NCBI GenBank assembly: GCA_021604765.1
Contig: BQJP01000001.1
Span: forward strand, 124,001 to 188,000
Direction of reading: 5' to 3'
Source: Thermodesulfobacteriota bacterium
GTDB taxonomy: Bacteria > Desulfobacterota_D > UBA1144 > Nemesobacterales > UBA2774
DNA length: 64,000 nt
Position numbers and translations under genes: made by a program
Part shown: positions 8,293-15,621 of the stretch, piece by piece
How the letters are laid out: each line of letters opens with the position of its first letter
How positions within the stretch are numbered: position 1 is the stretch's first letter
Notes under the pieces: model-generated
Database searches by the model: none
What the model was told of the DNA's origin: nothing
Seen by the model: only the letters and a program-made list of their open reading frames with translations

Positions 8293-8562
8293 ATGAGAGC
8301 AAGTTACTATCATGAGCGTTTGGGGATCACATTTAGGATAATCGGGTTACTCTATGAGGACGAAAGGTATGAAATTTACCACGCCCGGAATAAGAAGTAC
8401 GACAGGGATCTTATTCTTCACTTCCCTAAAAGGGAAGGGGGGAGAAAGTTTAATGTTCCCGTGGTTAATTTCGAAAAGGCAGCTACCGGGTCTTCAGGCT
8501 CGAAGCCAAAAGAGATTAATTTGCCCTGGGATAACAAGTCTGAGAAGGCAAACGGCCACTAA
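8293..8562 (+). CDS. Small island protein, unknown function
   Basis: The 89-residue product has an AGAGGAAG site just before the ATG. The N-terminal half is a compact alpha/beta-looking segment (YYHERLGITFRIIGLLYEDERYEIYHA) rich in aromatics and Arg; the C-terminal third is disordered and ends INLPWDNKSEKANGH. No motif is recognised. It resembles small phage early proteins in size and position. Confidence 0.5.
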   Translation: MRASYYHERLGITFRIIGLLYEDERYEIYHARNKKYDRDLILHFPKREGGRKFNVPVVNFEKAATGSSGSKPKEINLPWDNKSEKANGH

Positions 8563-8799
8563 GAATATGGTGTGGCTGTGAGCCCGGGCTAAAAATCACT
8601 CAGTAACTCATAACATATTTTCTTTCACAAGAGTTAAGAAAGAGGGTATTTCCCTAATGGGAGAGGTGTATTTTTGATCTTCTCTAATCAAGTCCCCAAA
8701 ATTTAATAAAAGGAGAAGTTGGAAAGAAATAAAGTTAAATGGCGTTTAAGAGAAGTGGGCAATAAAATGCCCTGGTTTCCTGTAGGAGGAGTTCTGTAA
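8563..8799. other. Intergenic stretch in the island
   Basis: There is no supported coding sequence. It ends in a very strong AGGAGGAG ribosome site (8784-8791) belonging to the micro-ORF at 8800. Confidence 0.4.
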
Positions 8800-8907
8800 A
8801 TGACAATTTATTTGCAAAGGAGACCGAAATGGCAGAAGAATTTGATTGTTTTCATTGTCCTATTTGCGATGGTGAGCTTGTATACTCAGAGGGGACACAT
8901 GATTTAG
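8800..8907 (+). CDS. Possible 35-residue membrane peptide overlapping the next gene
   Basis: An ATG at 8800 lies eight bases after a near-consensus AGGAGGAG. The frame encodes a basic head (MTIYLQRRPKWQKN) and one hydrophobic helix (LIVFIVLFAMVSLY) before TAG at 8907. It overlaps the start of the zinc-ribbon gene at 8829 in another frame. Holin- or toxin-like small membrane peptides look like this, but the evidence is only the ribosome site and the helix. Confidence 0.4.
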   Translation: MTIYLQRRPKWQKNLIVFIVLFAMVSLYTQRGHMI

Positions 8908-9521
8908 GGTGCAAAAATAATCCAAAACCTTTTGAAAATTATAACAAAAAGAATAAGAGTTTCTTACATGAAAATAAGCAGTTATATGGATCAAGTGATA
9001 CCGATTCGGTAGATGAGTTGCCGACAGAGAATATAGGCTCAGCTGTTGAAAAAAGAAACTATAAGTTCTGCAATAATAACAAACATGAATCAAAAGATAG
9101 CTTTGAGAATGTTTGTGAATTACCCCAGAATATTAAGAGTCCTCAAGATAGTAGTTTAGAAAGTGAGCAATCTGATCTTTGTGTTTTTGGATTGTCTTTT
9201 ACTGAAAGCGCTAGCAATGGTACACTCTGGAGCATAAGAATAGTGGATGGAGAGACCAACTACGCTGCGCTTATGAGGTTAATGCAGAACATAGAGCAAA
9301 GAATTAGAGATAAAGTGCCCCTTGCAGCAAATATTCCAAACCTACCTAAGAAAATAGAACGCACTAAGGTTAAAAAGCTGGCATTCCGTTACAACCTTGA
9401 GATTGAAGATCTTTATTCAATCAAGTATAGCACTGAAACGATTGAGAGGCTTGCATTATTTTATAACCTGACCAATAAAGAAATAAGACATATAAAACAA
9501 ACTGATGTGATGGAGGAGTAG
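8829..9521 (+). CDS. Zinc-ribbon-containing island protein
   Basis: The 230-residue protein starts after AAAGGAGA. Its N terminus reads FDCFHCPICDGELVYSE and then GCKNN, a CxxC-x(n)-C pattern suggesting a small zinc ribbon. Residues 35-115 are low-complexity Asn/Ser/Glu. The C-terminal 80 residues are basic and helical (LPKKIERTKVKKLAFRYNLE) with two similar segments, LAFRYNLEIEDLYSIKY and LALFYNLTNKEIRHIKQ, possibly a duplicated DNA-binding helix pair. The function is unknown; it marks the apparent right end of the island. Confidence 0.6.
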   Translation: MAEEFDCFHCPICDGELVYSEGTHDLGCKNNPKPFENYNKKNKSFLHENKQLYGSSDTDSVDELPTENIGSAVEKRNYKFCNNNKHESKDSFENVCELPQNIKSPQDSSLESEQSDLCVFGLSFTESASNGTLWSIRIVDGETNYAALMRLMQNIEQRIRDKVPLAANIPNLPKKIERTKVKKLAFRYNLEIEDLYSIKYSTETIERLALFYNLTNKEIRHIKQTDVMEE

Positions 9522-9694
9522 AGAATTCTGCATGAAATAAGTTGTAGTTTGTGCGGGTTAGTAATTTGTTTGTTGAAAACTGGAAAAAGCATATAAAAAC
9601 GGTTGAGAACGATAAATGAATAACTATATTAATAGTAGAAGGTAGTTTCGGTTTATGTGATAATCATACTATCAACTTATAGGGAGGGGAGATT

Positions 9695-10285
9695 ATGAAA
9701 AATGTTTGCTCAGCCTTAACCGTTTTTTCTTTGCTCATTCTTGTTGCTGTATCAGGTGTAGCCATGAGTTGCCACCAAAAGCCTGCGACGGAGACTGAAT
9801 ACAGCCCAGAGCGCTTAGAGATTGGACAAGCTATAGTAGAAGGATGGAATTGTAGTTTCTGTCACACCCCTCAAATCCAAGGACCTGACGGCAAATTTAT
9901 ACCTGATCCCAAAAGATTTATGTCCGGTCACCCTGCAGATGAAAAAATCCCAGCGGTTCCGGATATGGTAATAACTTCCCCCGAATGGATGGAGTTTCTG
10001 GATAATCTTGATTCAACAGTCTGGGCTACAGACAACCTCCTTATTTTCTCTGCAAATTTAACCCCAGATGACGAAACAGGTATTGGCACGTGGACTGAAG
10101 TGGAGTTTGTTGAAACCATTAGACAGGGAAGGCACAAAGGCATTGAGCGTAGGCTTAAATACCCCATGCCGTGGCAAGAGCTTTCAGAAGTTAGCGATGA
10201 GGAGCTATTGTCGATCTATGAATATCTGATGACTATTGAGCCTGTTGATAATAAAGTGCCACCATCAATTGTGTTGTTTAGATAA
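9695..10285 (+). CDS. Monohaem c-type cytochrome lipoprotein
   Basis: The 196-residue protein has a lipoprotein signal (lipobox AMSC, Cys26) and one haem-binding CSFCH (53-57). Met158 in KYPMPW is the likely distal ligand, within the C-terminal helix region GTWTEVEFVETIRQGRHKGI. This layout matches the diheme/monohaem cytochromes that serve as electron donors to periplasmic dehydrogenases or oxidases. It would sit in the periplasm, anchored to a membrane. AGGGAGGGGAG precedes the ATG. No redox partner is adjacent, so its pathway is not shown. Confidence 0.85.
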   Translation: MKNVCSALTVFSLLILVAVSGVAMSCHQKPATETEYSPERLEIGQAIVEGWNCSFCHTPQIQGPDGKFIPDPKRFMSGHPADEKIPAVPDMVITSPEWMEFLDNLDSTVWATDNLLIFSANLTPDDETGIGTWTEVEFVETIRQGRHKGIERRLKYPMPWQELSEVSDEELLSIYEYLMTIEPVDNKVPPSIVLFR

Positions 10286-10390
10286 ATCTTTTCATAAAAT
10301 CACTTTTTGTGAAGCGTTCTGTGATGCATTGACTTAAAATTCTCTATATGTTAATTGTTAGATATATAACAAATGATGGAGGATGGCAAT

Positions 10391-11117
10391 ATGAAAAAAT
10401 TATTATCCTTTTTTGGGATACTCGTCCTTAGTTTTGCATTTTCACAGACAGTATCATCTCAAGAGATATTGACTATAGAACCTGCAGAGCCCGATGTAGG
10501 TAACTGCTATCCATTTGGCGGTGGATTTGAAGTGGGAGATGAATGGCCTGCATTTATGGGTTTTATTTATCAGAATGTTCGTCCCTTTCAACTTTTGCCG
10601 GGAGACACATTGGCAAGTCAACGGTGCTGATGTAATGTTCCAAATAGAAATGGCAGCTACTACAGCGAACGGTGGTATAGACCCTGTGCTTCCTTATACA
10701 ACTCTTGTTACAAATGACCAGACTCCGCTGAATCCAAACGGGGACACCATTATTGGCAATTTTGAAATGATGTTTACGGTAGGTGCACCATTTAACTTCC
10801 CTGGTGGTGGGCTCATTATACGTTTTTCAAACCCTTCAGCACAATATGTAGCTAATGCGGGTTTTAATTGCGATCAAGTATTAGTTAATGCAGAAGATAC
10901 TGATTCGAGCGGAAATTTTGTTTTGAGGTTCTTTAGAGATGCAGACGGTCTTCCGCCATACGAGGAAGACGGTGATGATTCAATTGGCGGGTTTAGGATT
11001 ATAAGCGCGCAGGTTGCAGCTGTGCCAACATTATCCGAATGGGGAATGATTGCAACAGTAGCTGGCCTAGGTTTGATTGGTTTTATTGTTGTAAGAAGAA
11101 GGGCGATCAGAGCCTAA
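10391..11117 (+). pseudogene. IPTL-CTERM exported protein interrupted by a frameshift
   Basis: The ATG at 10391 follows GGAGG and opens a signal peptide (MKKLLSFFGILVLSFAFSQT) and a domain reading PAFMGFIYQNVRPFQLLPGDTLA. That frame stops at 10628-10630. The continuation lies in another frame from about 10617 (VNGADVMFQIEMAATTANGG ... FPGGGLIIRFSNPS) to the C-terminal VPTLSEWGMIATVAGLGL-VVRRR sorting signal, ending at 11117. The two halves join to one family architecture, so a small deletion or insertion near 10613-10620 has broken the gene, or there is a sequencing error. The intact protein would be exported and processed at its IPTL-CTERM. Confidence 0.75.
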
Positions 11118-11153
11118 CCAAAAAATTCAAAACTATTAAAGATGAAAAAATAT

Positions 11154-11190
11154 AAGCCTCTTTCTCGATACCGGGGAAGGGGCTTTTTTA
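11154..11190 (+). terminator. Intrinsic terminator after the frameshifted IPTL gene
   Basis: The arms aagcctctttctc (11154-11166) and ggggaaggggctt (11173-11185) pair over 13 positions with three G-U pairs, followed by TTTTTA. Confidence 0.8.
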
Positions 11191-11220
11191 TTATTGATTA
11201 ATTTCTTGATTGAATATCAT

Positions 11221-11904
11221 TTAATGCCCATAACTTTTTGGTTTTACTGAGCTGATTGGTTCACTCGGTATACATGAGAATTCGCCTGATGGCACTTTCT
11301 TCATTGTGCCAAGATTGACGCTCATCTTTTCAACATAGAGCACTTGCTTGCCTTGGGATTCCCAGTCGGAAGCTTCAGGGCAGGGGATCTTATCCCTTAC
11401 TGATTGTCTTTTAGCCTTAAGGGTTCGGTAATATATTAGTGTGTTACCTTGTATTTCAGGATTCGCATAGGTGTCCAAGAATACCAAACTCTTTGTTTCC
11501 ACATCAATTCCTAAAAGTCTTTTAAAGTTGCGGCCAGTCCATTGGTCTAAGAATACTAGGTTGTTGTATGATCCGGCATAAACGTTGACTCCACCGAACT
11601 CACCGACTCTTACCGTAAAATAAGCTCTTTTGTAATCAACTTTGCAGGGGCCTTCTTTTTGCGCGCGCGATTTAAATATATAAATGTTGCTGCCATCGAA
11701 ATCCCCAGAGGGTTCTGTATAAATTACATAATCATCATATATATAAGCCGTATCAGCATTGTCGCACTGTTTAATTTGAGGTTTGTCTGTTCCAGGAATC
11801 AGTTTTGATTTATCCTGATCAGATCCTTCCTTAGAATATGAATAAACAGTTGTTAAAGCAATAAAGAATGTGATTGTTAAAATTAAGCTAGTAAATTTAC
11901 GCAT
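11221..11904 (-). CDS. Exported protein, paralogue of the product of 12430-13062
   Basis: The 227-residue protein has a signal peptide (MRKFTSLILTITFFIALTTV). The mature part shares blocks in order with the neighbour beyond HU: KLIPGTDKP versus AGLIPGTENP, TAYIYDDYVIYTEPS versus TAYIYKDYEIHVEPS, the G-x-Y-x-N-x-x-F-x-D-Q-x-T-G block, and KIPCPEASDWESQGKQVLY versus NIPCPDAKKWTDQGLTVLY. Conserved cysteines fall in each block, so disulfides are likely. No known family is recognised; a beta-rich periplasmic domain is probable. Confidence 0.7.
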   Translation of the reverse strand: MRKFTSLILTITFFIALTTVYSYSKEGSDQDKSKLIPGTDKPQIKQCDNADTAYIYDDYVIYTEPSGDFDGSNIYIFKSRAQKEGPCKVDYKRAYFTVRVGEFGGVNVYAGSYNNLVFLDQWTGRNFKRLLGIDVETKSLVFLDTYANPEIQGNTLIYYRTLKAKRQSVRDKIPCPEASDWESQGKQVLYVEKMSVNLGTMKKVPSGEFSCIPSEPISSVKPKSYGH

Positions 11905-12013
11905 AGGGGGAAAGGATACTGCTCCCTATGTATCTATCAAGGAAGCGCATGCTTTTTATTATATATCTCTTCTATAAAGCACAAAACTCTACGGACTCTC
12001 TAAATGAAAGGTT

Positions 12014-12045
12014 TTAAGCGATAGGAGGTTTCCCCTACCGCTTAA
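12014..12045 (-). terminator. Hairpin after the HU gene
   Basis: The 12-base arms ttaagcgatagg and cctaccgcttaa pair with one G-U wobble around an 8-base loop. On the minus strand this lies 35 bases after the HU stop. The following T-run is short, so efficiency is uncertain. Confidence 0.65.
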
Positions 12046-12079
12046 GTTTTAATAAACAGTTTTAACTTTAAAAAGCTAC

Positions 12080-12352
12080 TTAGGCTATTTCTGCTTCGGC
12101 GCTTTTAGAAGCTTTGAACTTGAGAACGTTCTTAGCTGCTATCTGGATAGTTTCACCTGTAGAAGGGTTTCTTCCTGAGCGCGCTGCTCTATGTGTAACT
12201 TTGAATGTACCAAGTCCGGTGAGGGGAACATTACCATCCTTTTTTAGTCCACTCATAATAGCGCTGATAATTGCGTCGTAAGCTTTGTCAGCTTCACTCT
12301 TACTGATTCCTGCGTTTTCGGCGATTTGCCCAATCAACTCACTTTTAGTCAT
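12080..12352 (-). CDS. hup: HU-family nucleoid DNA-binding protein
   Basis: The ATG at 12352 has AAGGAGG immediately upstream and gives a normal 90-residue HU. It begins MTKSELIGQIAENAGISKSE, and the DNA-binding arm reads GRNPSTGETIQIAAKN with the conserved RNP and Pro, followed by VLKFKASK. The frame is open further upstream, but those codons have no ribosome site. HU dimers bend and compact DNA; IHF subunits have a similar fold, but this sequence has the HU-type arm. It is flanked by two copies of an unrelated exported protein family. Confidence 0.95.
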   Translation of the reverse strand: MTKSELIGQIAENAGISKSEADKAYDAIISAIMSGLKKDGNVPLTGLGTFKVTHRAARSGRNPSTGETIQIAAKNVLKFKASKSAEAEIA

Positions 12353-12429
12353 GTTAAATCCTCCTTGAATGCATATTCTACAACATAATATGGGTATTTT
12401 GCAATTTTTTTCTTTTCTTTTTTTTAGTC

Positions 12430-13062
12430 TTATTGTCCAGCCCTGCAACGGTAGTCATTCACTGGGAGTCTGCTCTCGGACTTAAGAGTAAATGTTTCTT
12501 TCTGCTCATATAATACAGTTAGTCCCTGATCTGTCCATTTTTTGGCATCCGGGCAGGGTATGTTTTTTATTACACCGGGGTCCGGAACTAGTGTTTTATA
12601 GTACGTGAGAATCCCGTCTTTCAGATCAGGGTCTGAGTATTCAGTAAAAAGTATGAGCTTCTTCTGAGTGAGATCGTAGATAGAAAGTATCCTCTGATCC
12701 GGCCCAGTGCCCTGGTCTATGAATAAATAATTTCCATAAACTCCTGCAAAAAAATTATTTCCCTCAGTCTCACCTGTCCCAATAATGTGAGATGCGGTGG
12801 CCCTGTCTAAATTGCAGGGGTTACTGTTTGAAACTTCTGGTGAGTATAAAAATATGTTCATGCCCTGATGTTCAGGTGAAGGCTCAACATGAATTTCATA
12901 ATCTTTATAAATATATGCTGTGCCTTTTGTGCATTCTTTTACTACAGGATTTTCGGTTCCTGGTATGAGGCCCGCTTTATCAGCCGAAGTGGTACCATCA
13001 TTAGATAAAGGGCATCCCAGTAAAAATAGCATAATAATCAATAACAAATGGGCTCTTCTCAT
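12430..13062 (-). CDS. Lipoprotein, paralogue of the product of 11221-11904
   Basis: It starts at ATG 13062 (an upstream in-frame ATG at 13074 is possible). The signal peptide RRAHLLLIIMLFLLGC ends in a lipobox, so this copy is lipid-anchored whereas its paralogue across HU appears simply secreted. Shared features are AGLIPGTENP, TAYIYKDYEIHVEPS, the FIDQGTG block and NIPCPDAKKW. About 210 residues with paired cysteines. The function is unknown. The two copies, one anchored and one free, suggest divergence after duplication. Confidence 0.7.
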   Translation of the reverse strand: MRRAHLLLIIMLFLLGCPLSNDGTTSADKAGLIPGTENPVVKECTKGTAYIYKDYEIHVEPSPEHQGMNIFLYSPEVSNSNPCNLDRATASHIIGTGETEGNNFFAGVYGNYLFIDQGTGPDQRILSIYDLTQKKLILFTEYSDPDLKDGILTYYKTLVPDPGVIKNIPCPDAKKWTDQGLTVLYEQKETFTLKSESRLPVNDYRCRAGQ

Positions 13063-13226
13063 TACTTCAATCATACAGTATTGCTAAAGAGATAATCAAG
13101 TTTTTCATAGTGCTTTTTTATGGATAAGGAATGAAAGGTCTGATGCCGATTGAGATTAAAAACTAGGTATAAATTTGTACAAGAATAATTCAATTTAGGT
13201 TATAATAGCTGTGGTAGGTGTTCTCA

Positions 13227-13688
13227 ATGACTAAATATAGAATATTTGTTATCAATGTCTCTATAGCTATATTCTTACTGACTTCAAGTGTTTTGCATGC
13301 AAATGGAGTATTGGCAATTAAGCCCGGGAAATATAAGTTAACCCAGACCACAAAAACCAATTTCGATACAGTTGCTGCAACTAGGACTACAGAAGAATGT
13401 ATTACAGATCCCGACCTTGACCCTGAGTCAATTCTGCCCAATAAAGACAACTGTAAGATCAATAATTTGAAAACTGCAGAGAATAAAACAAGTTTTGACT
13501 TCGTCTGTAGTGAACAAGGGAAAACTTCAAAACTAAAAGGAAAGGCTGAATACAGTACAAAGGATAATGCGATTTCAAGTAATATCAGACTTGAAGGTTT
13601 TTATGACGGCAAGGAGCTGACGGTAGAGTCGAGTGGTAGGGGAGAGAGAATTGGTGACTGCCTGCCCGAGCCTGAGTTTAATGAGTGA
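13227..13688 (+). CDS. DUF3617-family exported protein
   Basis: The ATG at 13227 is chosen over an upstream GTG. A signal peptide ends near VLHANG. The mature domain follows the DUF3617 plan: KPGKYKLTQTTKTNF, then ECITDPD, a paired C-x(n)-C (DNCKINN) and, after a beta strand, FVC, closing with GRGERIGDCLPE. DUF3617 proteins are small periplasmic beta-rich proteins of unknown role with two to three disulfides. It is the first of four paralogues in this window. A TATAAT at 13201 lies just upstream. Confidence 0.8.
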   Translation: MTKYRIFVINVSIAIFLLTSSVLHANGVLAIKPGKYKLTQTTKTNFDTVAATRTTEECITDPDLDPESILPNKDNCKINNLKTAENKTSFDFVCSEQGKTSKLKGKAEYSTKDNAISSNIRLEGFYDGKELTVESSGRGERIGDCLPEPEFNE

Positions 13689-13988
13689 TACTAAAGTAAT
13701 ATTCCATTGAGTTTTTCAACAATTTCAAAAAACAACATGCTCAATGTGCGATATGACACAGCGACTCTGTCTCTTCTTTTATTCCTTAGAATAAAAATCA
13801 TTTCTAAAATATAAGAAATGTTTAATCATGTGAGATGGTTAAGTCTAGAAATGGTTATTTGACAGAATGTGTGGGTTGACACAGTATTGGCAGTTGTTGT
13901 ACAATCGTTTCAGCATATTAAATTAATATGGCGGGTGTGCTAGGAATGGGGTAACAACCTTGACATCACATTACAGGAGGATTTAAAG
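13689..13988. other. Intergenic region with a promoter
   Basis: About 300 bases without a gene. It holds two TTGACA boxes, at 13857-13862 and 13876-13881, of which the second belongs to a good promoter, and an imperfect GACA-rich dyad near 13754-13770. Confidence 0.6.
13876..13905 (+). promoter_or_regulatory. Consensus-like sigma-70 promoter
   Basis: TTGACA (13876-13881), an 18-base spacer and TACAAT (13900-13905) lie upstream of the secreted protein at 13989. Confidence 0.75.
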
Positions 13989-14462
13989 ATGGTATGGAGA
14001 AGAGCTTTTAAAGGTGTTTTATTTGTTGCTGTTTTGGCTTTTTCATTAGGATTTGCTGTAGATGCAAGTTTTGGACAAAGCGCGCCTGACCAAAATTGCA
14101 GAGGCGGGGAAATTCCTTGCACAAAACAATGTGGGCCAACTATACTTAAAACATACAGCGCAAATGGTGTTAACTATGCTGTAATGGGCCAGAGTGCTGA
14201 AATTAATCTATTAGCTGGTAAATCAACGCATTACGGTGCTCCATGTCAACCGGGTTTTCAGGCTATTAGCGGCGGATATAAGTTAATTGAAGACGGCACA
14301 ACTATTGATCTTGATGAGATTAAAATTAACGGAACTTGGTCTGCAACTGATGCTAGTACGGGACTAAGTGGATGGAACGTATGGATATATCGTGACAAAA
14401 GCGGAGCTCCTGACAACTGTCTTAACTTAGAAGTGCATTCAGTTTGCATGCAGGCCCAATAA
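13989..14462 (+). CDS. Secreted cysteine-rich protein, unknown function
   Basis: The 157-residue product has a Sec signal peptide (basic MVWRRAFKG, hydrophobic core, cleavage near SFGQS). The mature part has about seven cysteines (NCRGGEIPCTKQCGP, APCQPGF, NCLNLEVHSVC), suggesting disulfide bonds. A central part, GFQAISGGYKLIEDGT ... GWNVWIYRD, looks beta-rich. AGGAGG precedes the ATG, and a consensus promoter and a strong terminator make this a well-expressed single gene. I do not recognise the family. Confidence 0.8.
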   Translation: MVWRRAFKGVLFVAVLAFSLGFAVDASFGQSAPDQNCRGGEIPCTKQCGPTILKTYSANGVNYAVMGQSAEINLLAGKSTHYGAPCQPGFQAISGGYKLIEDGTTIDLDEIKINGTWSATDASTGLSGWNVWIYRDKSGAPDNCLNLEVHSVCMQAQ

Positions 14463-14499
14463 ATTTAACTAACAGATAAGTTTATTTAATCTAATTTTA

Positions 14500-14540
14500 A
14501 ACCGAGGTAGGTTGTCTCCTTGTACCTGCCTCGGTTTATT
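14500..14540 (+). terminator. Intrinsic terminator
   Basis: The 13-base arms aaccgaggtaggt and acctgcctcggtt pair with one wobble around an 11-base loop, followed by TATTTCTTT. Confidence 0.85.
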
Positions 14541-14576
14541 TCTTTGTATGCCTGATTTAGTAGAATAAAAATTGTG

Positions 14577-14604
14577 TTGTAATCCACTCTGATTTACTTA
14601 TAAT
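14577..14604 (+). promoter_or_regulatory. Promoter for the DUF3617 pair
   Basis: TTGTAA (14577-14582), a 16-base spacer and TATAAT (14599-14604) lie 41 bases upstream of the chosen ATG at 14646. Confidence 0.6.
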
Positions 14605-14645
14605 TAGTGCTCATAATGAGTTTCCAAGAAAATGGAGGTATGAAT

Positions 14646-15077
14646 ATGAATAAACTATCGCTAATTGTTTTATTTATTGTTGTTGGCTGTATCTCAACCG
14701 CTTCGCTGGCAGAAGATTCAATCCCTGTAGTGCCGGGACAATATTCAGTAAAATCAACTACAACTTCTAATTTGAACCCAGAACCTAAGACCCAGACTGA
14801 AGAACATTGCATTCCAATCGACAAGTTTACTCCGAGCATGGCGCTTCCGGACGCAACATGCACAGCTTCTAACATTAAGAAAAGCAGTAATGTTCTTACA
14901 TTTGATATTAAGTGCCCTGGTAACGACCAAAGGCCTCCTATGACTAGCAAGGCCGAAGTGGTTACTACAAAATCGACATTAAATATAAAAATGGATATCG
15001 TCAATACTTTTGAAGACAAGGTTTACTCTGTGAAATCTTTGTCAGAGGGAAAACGTATAGGTGAGTGCAAGCAGTAA
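14646..15077 (+). CDS. DUF3617-family exported protein
   Basis: The ATG at 14646 is chosen because GGAGG lies seven bases upstream; an ATG at 14640 is too close. The 143-residue product has a signal peptide ending near SLAEDS and a mature domain beginning VVPGQYSVKSTTTSNLNPEP, with EEHCIPID, ATCTASNIKKS, FDIKCPG and a closing GKRIGECKQ. Six of these blocks recur almost unchanged in the next gene, 55 bases downstream, so the pair is a tandem duplication and probably one transcript. Periplasmic; no enzymatic motif. Confidence 0.82.
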   Translation: MNKLSLIVLFIVVGCISTASLAEDSIPVVPGQYSVKSTTTSNLNPEPKTQTEEHCIPIDKFTPSMALPDATCTASNIKKSSNVLTFDIKCPGNDQRPPMTSKAEVVTTKSTLNIKMDIVNTFEDKVYSVKSLSEGKRIGECKQ

Positions 15078-15132
15078 ACTTTTTTGTTTTTCTCTTTTAA
15101 TAGCTACGAAAAAATGGAGGTAGTAAAATATA

Positions 15133-15561
15133 ATGCTTCAACTTATTCTTTTTGTTCCACTAATGATTTTGATTTCTTTCTCAGTTTCACTTGCAAGTGA
15201 TGATTCTATCAAAGTGGTCCCCGGTAATTATTCTATAACAACTACTACAAAATCAAACATGAACCCTAATCCACAAATCGAGACCGAAGAGCAGTGTATT
15301 ACAGACACTTCTTTTAACCCCAGCATGGCAATACCTGACGAGGGCTGTTCAACTAGCAATGTTAAAAAAAGCGGTAATACACTTGCATTTGATATCAAAT
15401 GCTCGGGAGGAGATATGATGCCTCCTATGACCGGAAAAGCAGAAGCCAGTACTACTTCGTCAACCCTGAGTTATTTCATAAAAATGGTGGGTGCTTTTCA
15501 AGGGCAGGAGTTTTCAATTAATTCTAAATCAGAAGGGAAACGCACAGGGGATTGCAAATAA
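15133..15561 (+). CDS. DUF3617-family exported protein (tandem paralogue)
   Basis: The 142-residue product has a signal peptide (MLQLILFVPLMILISFSVSLAS) and mature blocks VVPGNYSITTTTKSNMNP, EEQCITD, GCSTSNVKKSGN, FDIKCSG and GKRTGDCK, mirroring the preceding gene. GGAGG sits 12 bases before the ATG, a long spacing but the only ATG near it. Cysteine positions are identical in both copies. The function is unknown; retention of close tandem copies suggests dosage or slightly different ligands. Confidence 0.82.
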   Translation: MLQLILFVPLMILISFSVSLASDDSIKVVPGNYSITTTTKSNMNPNPQIETEEQCITDTSFNPSMAIPDEGCSTSNVKKSGNTLAFDIKCSGGDMMPPMTGKAEASTTSSTLSYFIKMVGAFQGQEFSINSKSEGKRTGDCK

Positions 15562-15621
15562 AAAAGTTCTTGTCTATAACTTCTAACCTTCATTCTTAAT
15601 GCTTCTTCTTAGATATAGATT

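Noticed and set aside
3914-9521. Complete prophage
   Set aside because: No integrase, terminase, portal, capsid, tail or lysis genes could be identified.
12353-12448. N-terminal extension of HU
   Set aside because: The extension has no ribosome site and is not typical of HU; the ATG at 12352 has AAGGAGG.
13740-13800. Possible dyad in the 13.7 kb gap (GACACAG ... CTGTC)
   Set aside because: Imperfect and short; listed only as part of the gap.
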